NCBI GenBank assembly: GCA_964411505.1
Contig: CAYPLH010000020.1
Span: forward strand, 1-62,607
Length of the DNA stretch: 62,607 nucleotides
Direction: 5' to 3'
From: CAYPLH01 sp964411505
GTDB lineage: Bacteria > Bacillota > Clostridia > CAYPLH01 > DUMO01
Positions 62,229-62,607 of the stretch are shown piece by piece. The notes beneath the pieces were generated by a model. That model ran no database searches, was not told the DNA's origin, and was given only the letters and a program-made list of their open reading frames with translations. Positions within the stretch are counted from its first letter, which is position 1, and every line of letters starts with the position of its first letter. The position numbers and the translations under genes are program-made.

Positions 62229-62607
62229 ATGTCAAACAATAATAATTATGTTAACCGTCTTATCGGTAGACTGCCTAAAGTGGGTATCAGACCCGTAATT
62301 GATGCAAGACTAGGGGGGGTTCGTGAATCCTTAGAAGGTAAAACAATGCAGATGGCCAAAAGTGTCAAAAGATTAATTACTGAAAATTTGCGACATACTT
62401 GTGGGGCACCTGTTGAATGTATTATTTCAGACTCAACCATTGGAAGAGTTGCAGAAGCTGCCGCCTGCGATGACAAGTTTACCAAAGAAGGTGTAGCAGT
62501 ATCAATTACAGTTACACCCTGTTGGTGCTATGGCAGTGAAACTATGGATATGAATCCATACATACCAAAAGCTGTCTGGGGGTTTAATGGTTCTGAAAGG
62601 CCAGGGG
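62229..62607 (+). CDS. fucI: L-fucose isomerase (partial, runs off the right edge)
   Basis: The visible 126 residues match the N-terminal domain of FucI, which converts L-fucose to L-fuculose in the cytoplasm. Signature stretches are V-G-I-R-P-V-I-D-A-R, G-V-R-E-S-L-E, I-S-D-S-T-I-G-R-V-A-E-A, then V-T-P-C-W-C-Y-G-S-E-T-M-D-M and W-G-F-N-G-S-E-R-P-G. The ATG at 62229 fits the family start. In-frame ATGs at 62208 and 62199 are possible, and none has a strong ribosome binding site. It is the only major plus-strand gene in the right half and is divergent from AraC 2. Confidence 0.93.
   Translation, partial: MSNNNNYVNRLIGRLPKVGIRPVIDARLGGVRESLEGKTMQMAKSVKRLITENLRHTCGAPVECIISDSTIGRVAEAAACDDKFTKEGVAVSITVTPCWCYGSETMDMNPYIPKAVWGFNGSERPG

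Noticed and set aside
62246..62485. 79-codon minus-strand frame inside fucI
   Set aside because: The plus strand encodes conserved FucI residues throughout this stretch.

Overview
The window looks like chromosomal DNA of an anaerobic, low-GC, spore-forming Clostridia (Firmicutes). The reasons are AT-rich intergenic DNA, strong AGGAGG-type ribosome binding sites, several TTG and GTG starts, a small Spo0E-like phosphatase, an S-layer-homology protein and LplB/YtcP-type sugar ABC transporters. Species cannot be named from the sequence. Nearly all genes lie on the minus strand. A run of 100 Ns at 53081-53180 shows that this is a scaffolded assembly.

The left 12 kb is mostly housekeeping: a TPR membrane protein, the Spo0E-like protein, an acetyltransferase-like protein, a membrane glycosyltransferase, a peptidoglycan-binding/LysM/M14 peptidase, feoAB iron transport, CCA-adding enzyme and galT-galK.

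From about 12.3 to 62.6 kb there is one large carbohydrate-use region built from several blocks. (1) At 13.0-18.1 kb lie an FG-GAP/VCBS propeller protein, sulfatase 1 and a 5'-truncated GH130 gene. (2) At 18.2-24.4 kb is an apparent D-lyxose/pentulose operon: lyxose isomerase, split transketolase (C half before N half), a DUF4185 protein, an RpiR regulator and an FGGY kinase. (3) At 25-33.7 kb are an LplB-YtcP-SBP importer, sulfatase 2 (close paralogue of sulfatase 1), a membrane AraC regulator and full-length GH130. (4) At 33.9-41.3 kb are a TIM-barrel isomerase, a cupin, a serine hydrolase fused to DUF4185, a LacI regulator, an AAA/DUF4143 ATPase and a URO-D-family protein. (5) At 41.5-61.5 kb are an alpha/alpha-toroid-like protein, sulfatase 3, a second importer, a 1018-residue exported multidomain protein, a surface-layer protein, sulfatase 4, a GHL6/GH151-like putative alpha-L-fucosidase and a second membrane AraC regulator. 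(6) The right end holds the start of L-fucose isomerase (fucI) on the plus strand.

The best-supported reading of the whole is a Gram-positive locus for a sulfated, probably fucose-containing glycan. All four sulfatases have the Cys-type formylglycine motif (CTPSR, CTPSR, CAPSR, CAPAR), and none has an evident signal peptide. The same is true of the glycosidases, the DUF4185 proteins and the FG-GAP protein. The exported parts are two lipoprotein solute-binding proteins, the 1018-residue protein and the SLH protein. This suggests that short sulfated oligosaccharides are imported intact and desulfated and cleaved inside the cell. The sulfatase-maturating radical SAM enzyme, the ABC ATPase and most of the fucose pathway are not in the window.

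The region is also a patchwork of duplications and scars: paralogous sulfatase/GH130 pairs, gene fragments of DUF4185 and of the DUF4143 ATPase, a dispersed hairpin-bearing repeat in three places, related elements before two genes, and a shared 14-base sequence upstream of both the lyxose operon and fucI. No rRNA, tRNA, CRISPR array or intact insertion sequence was recognised.
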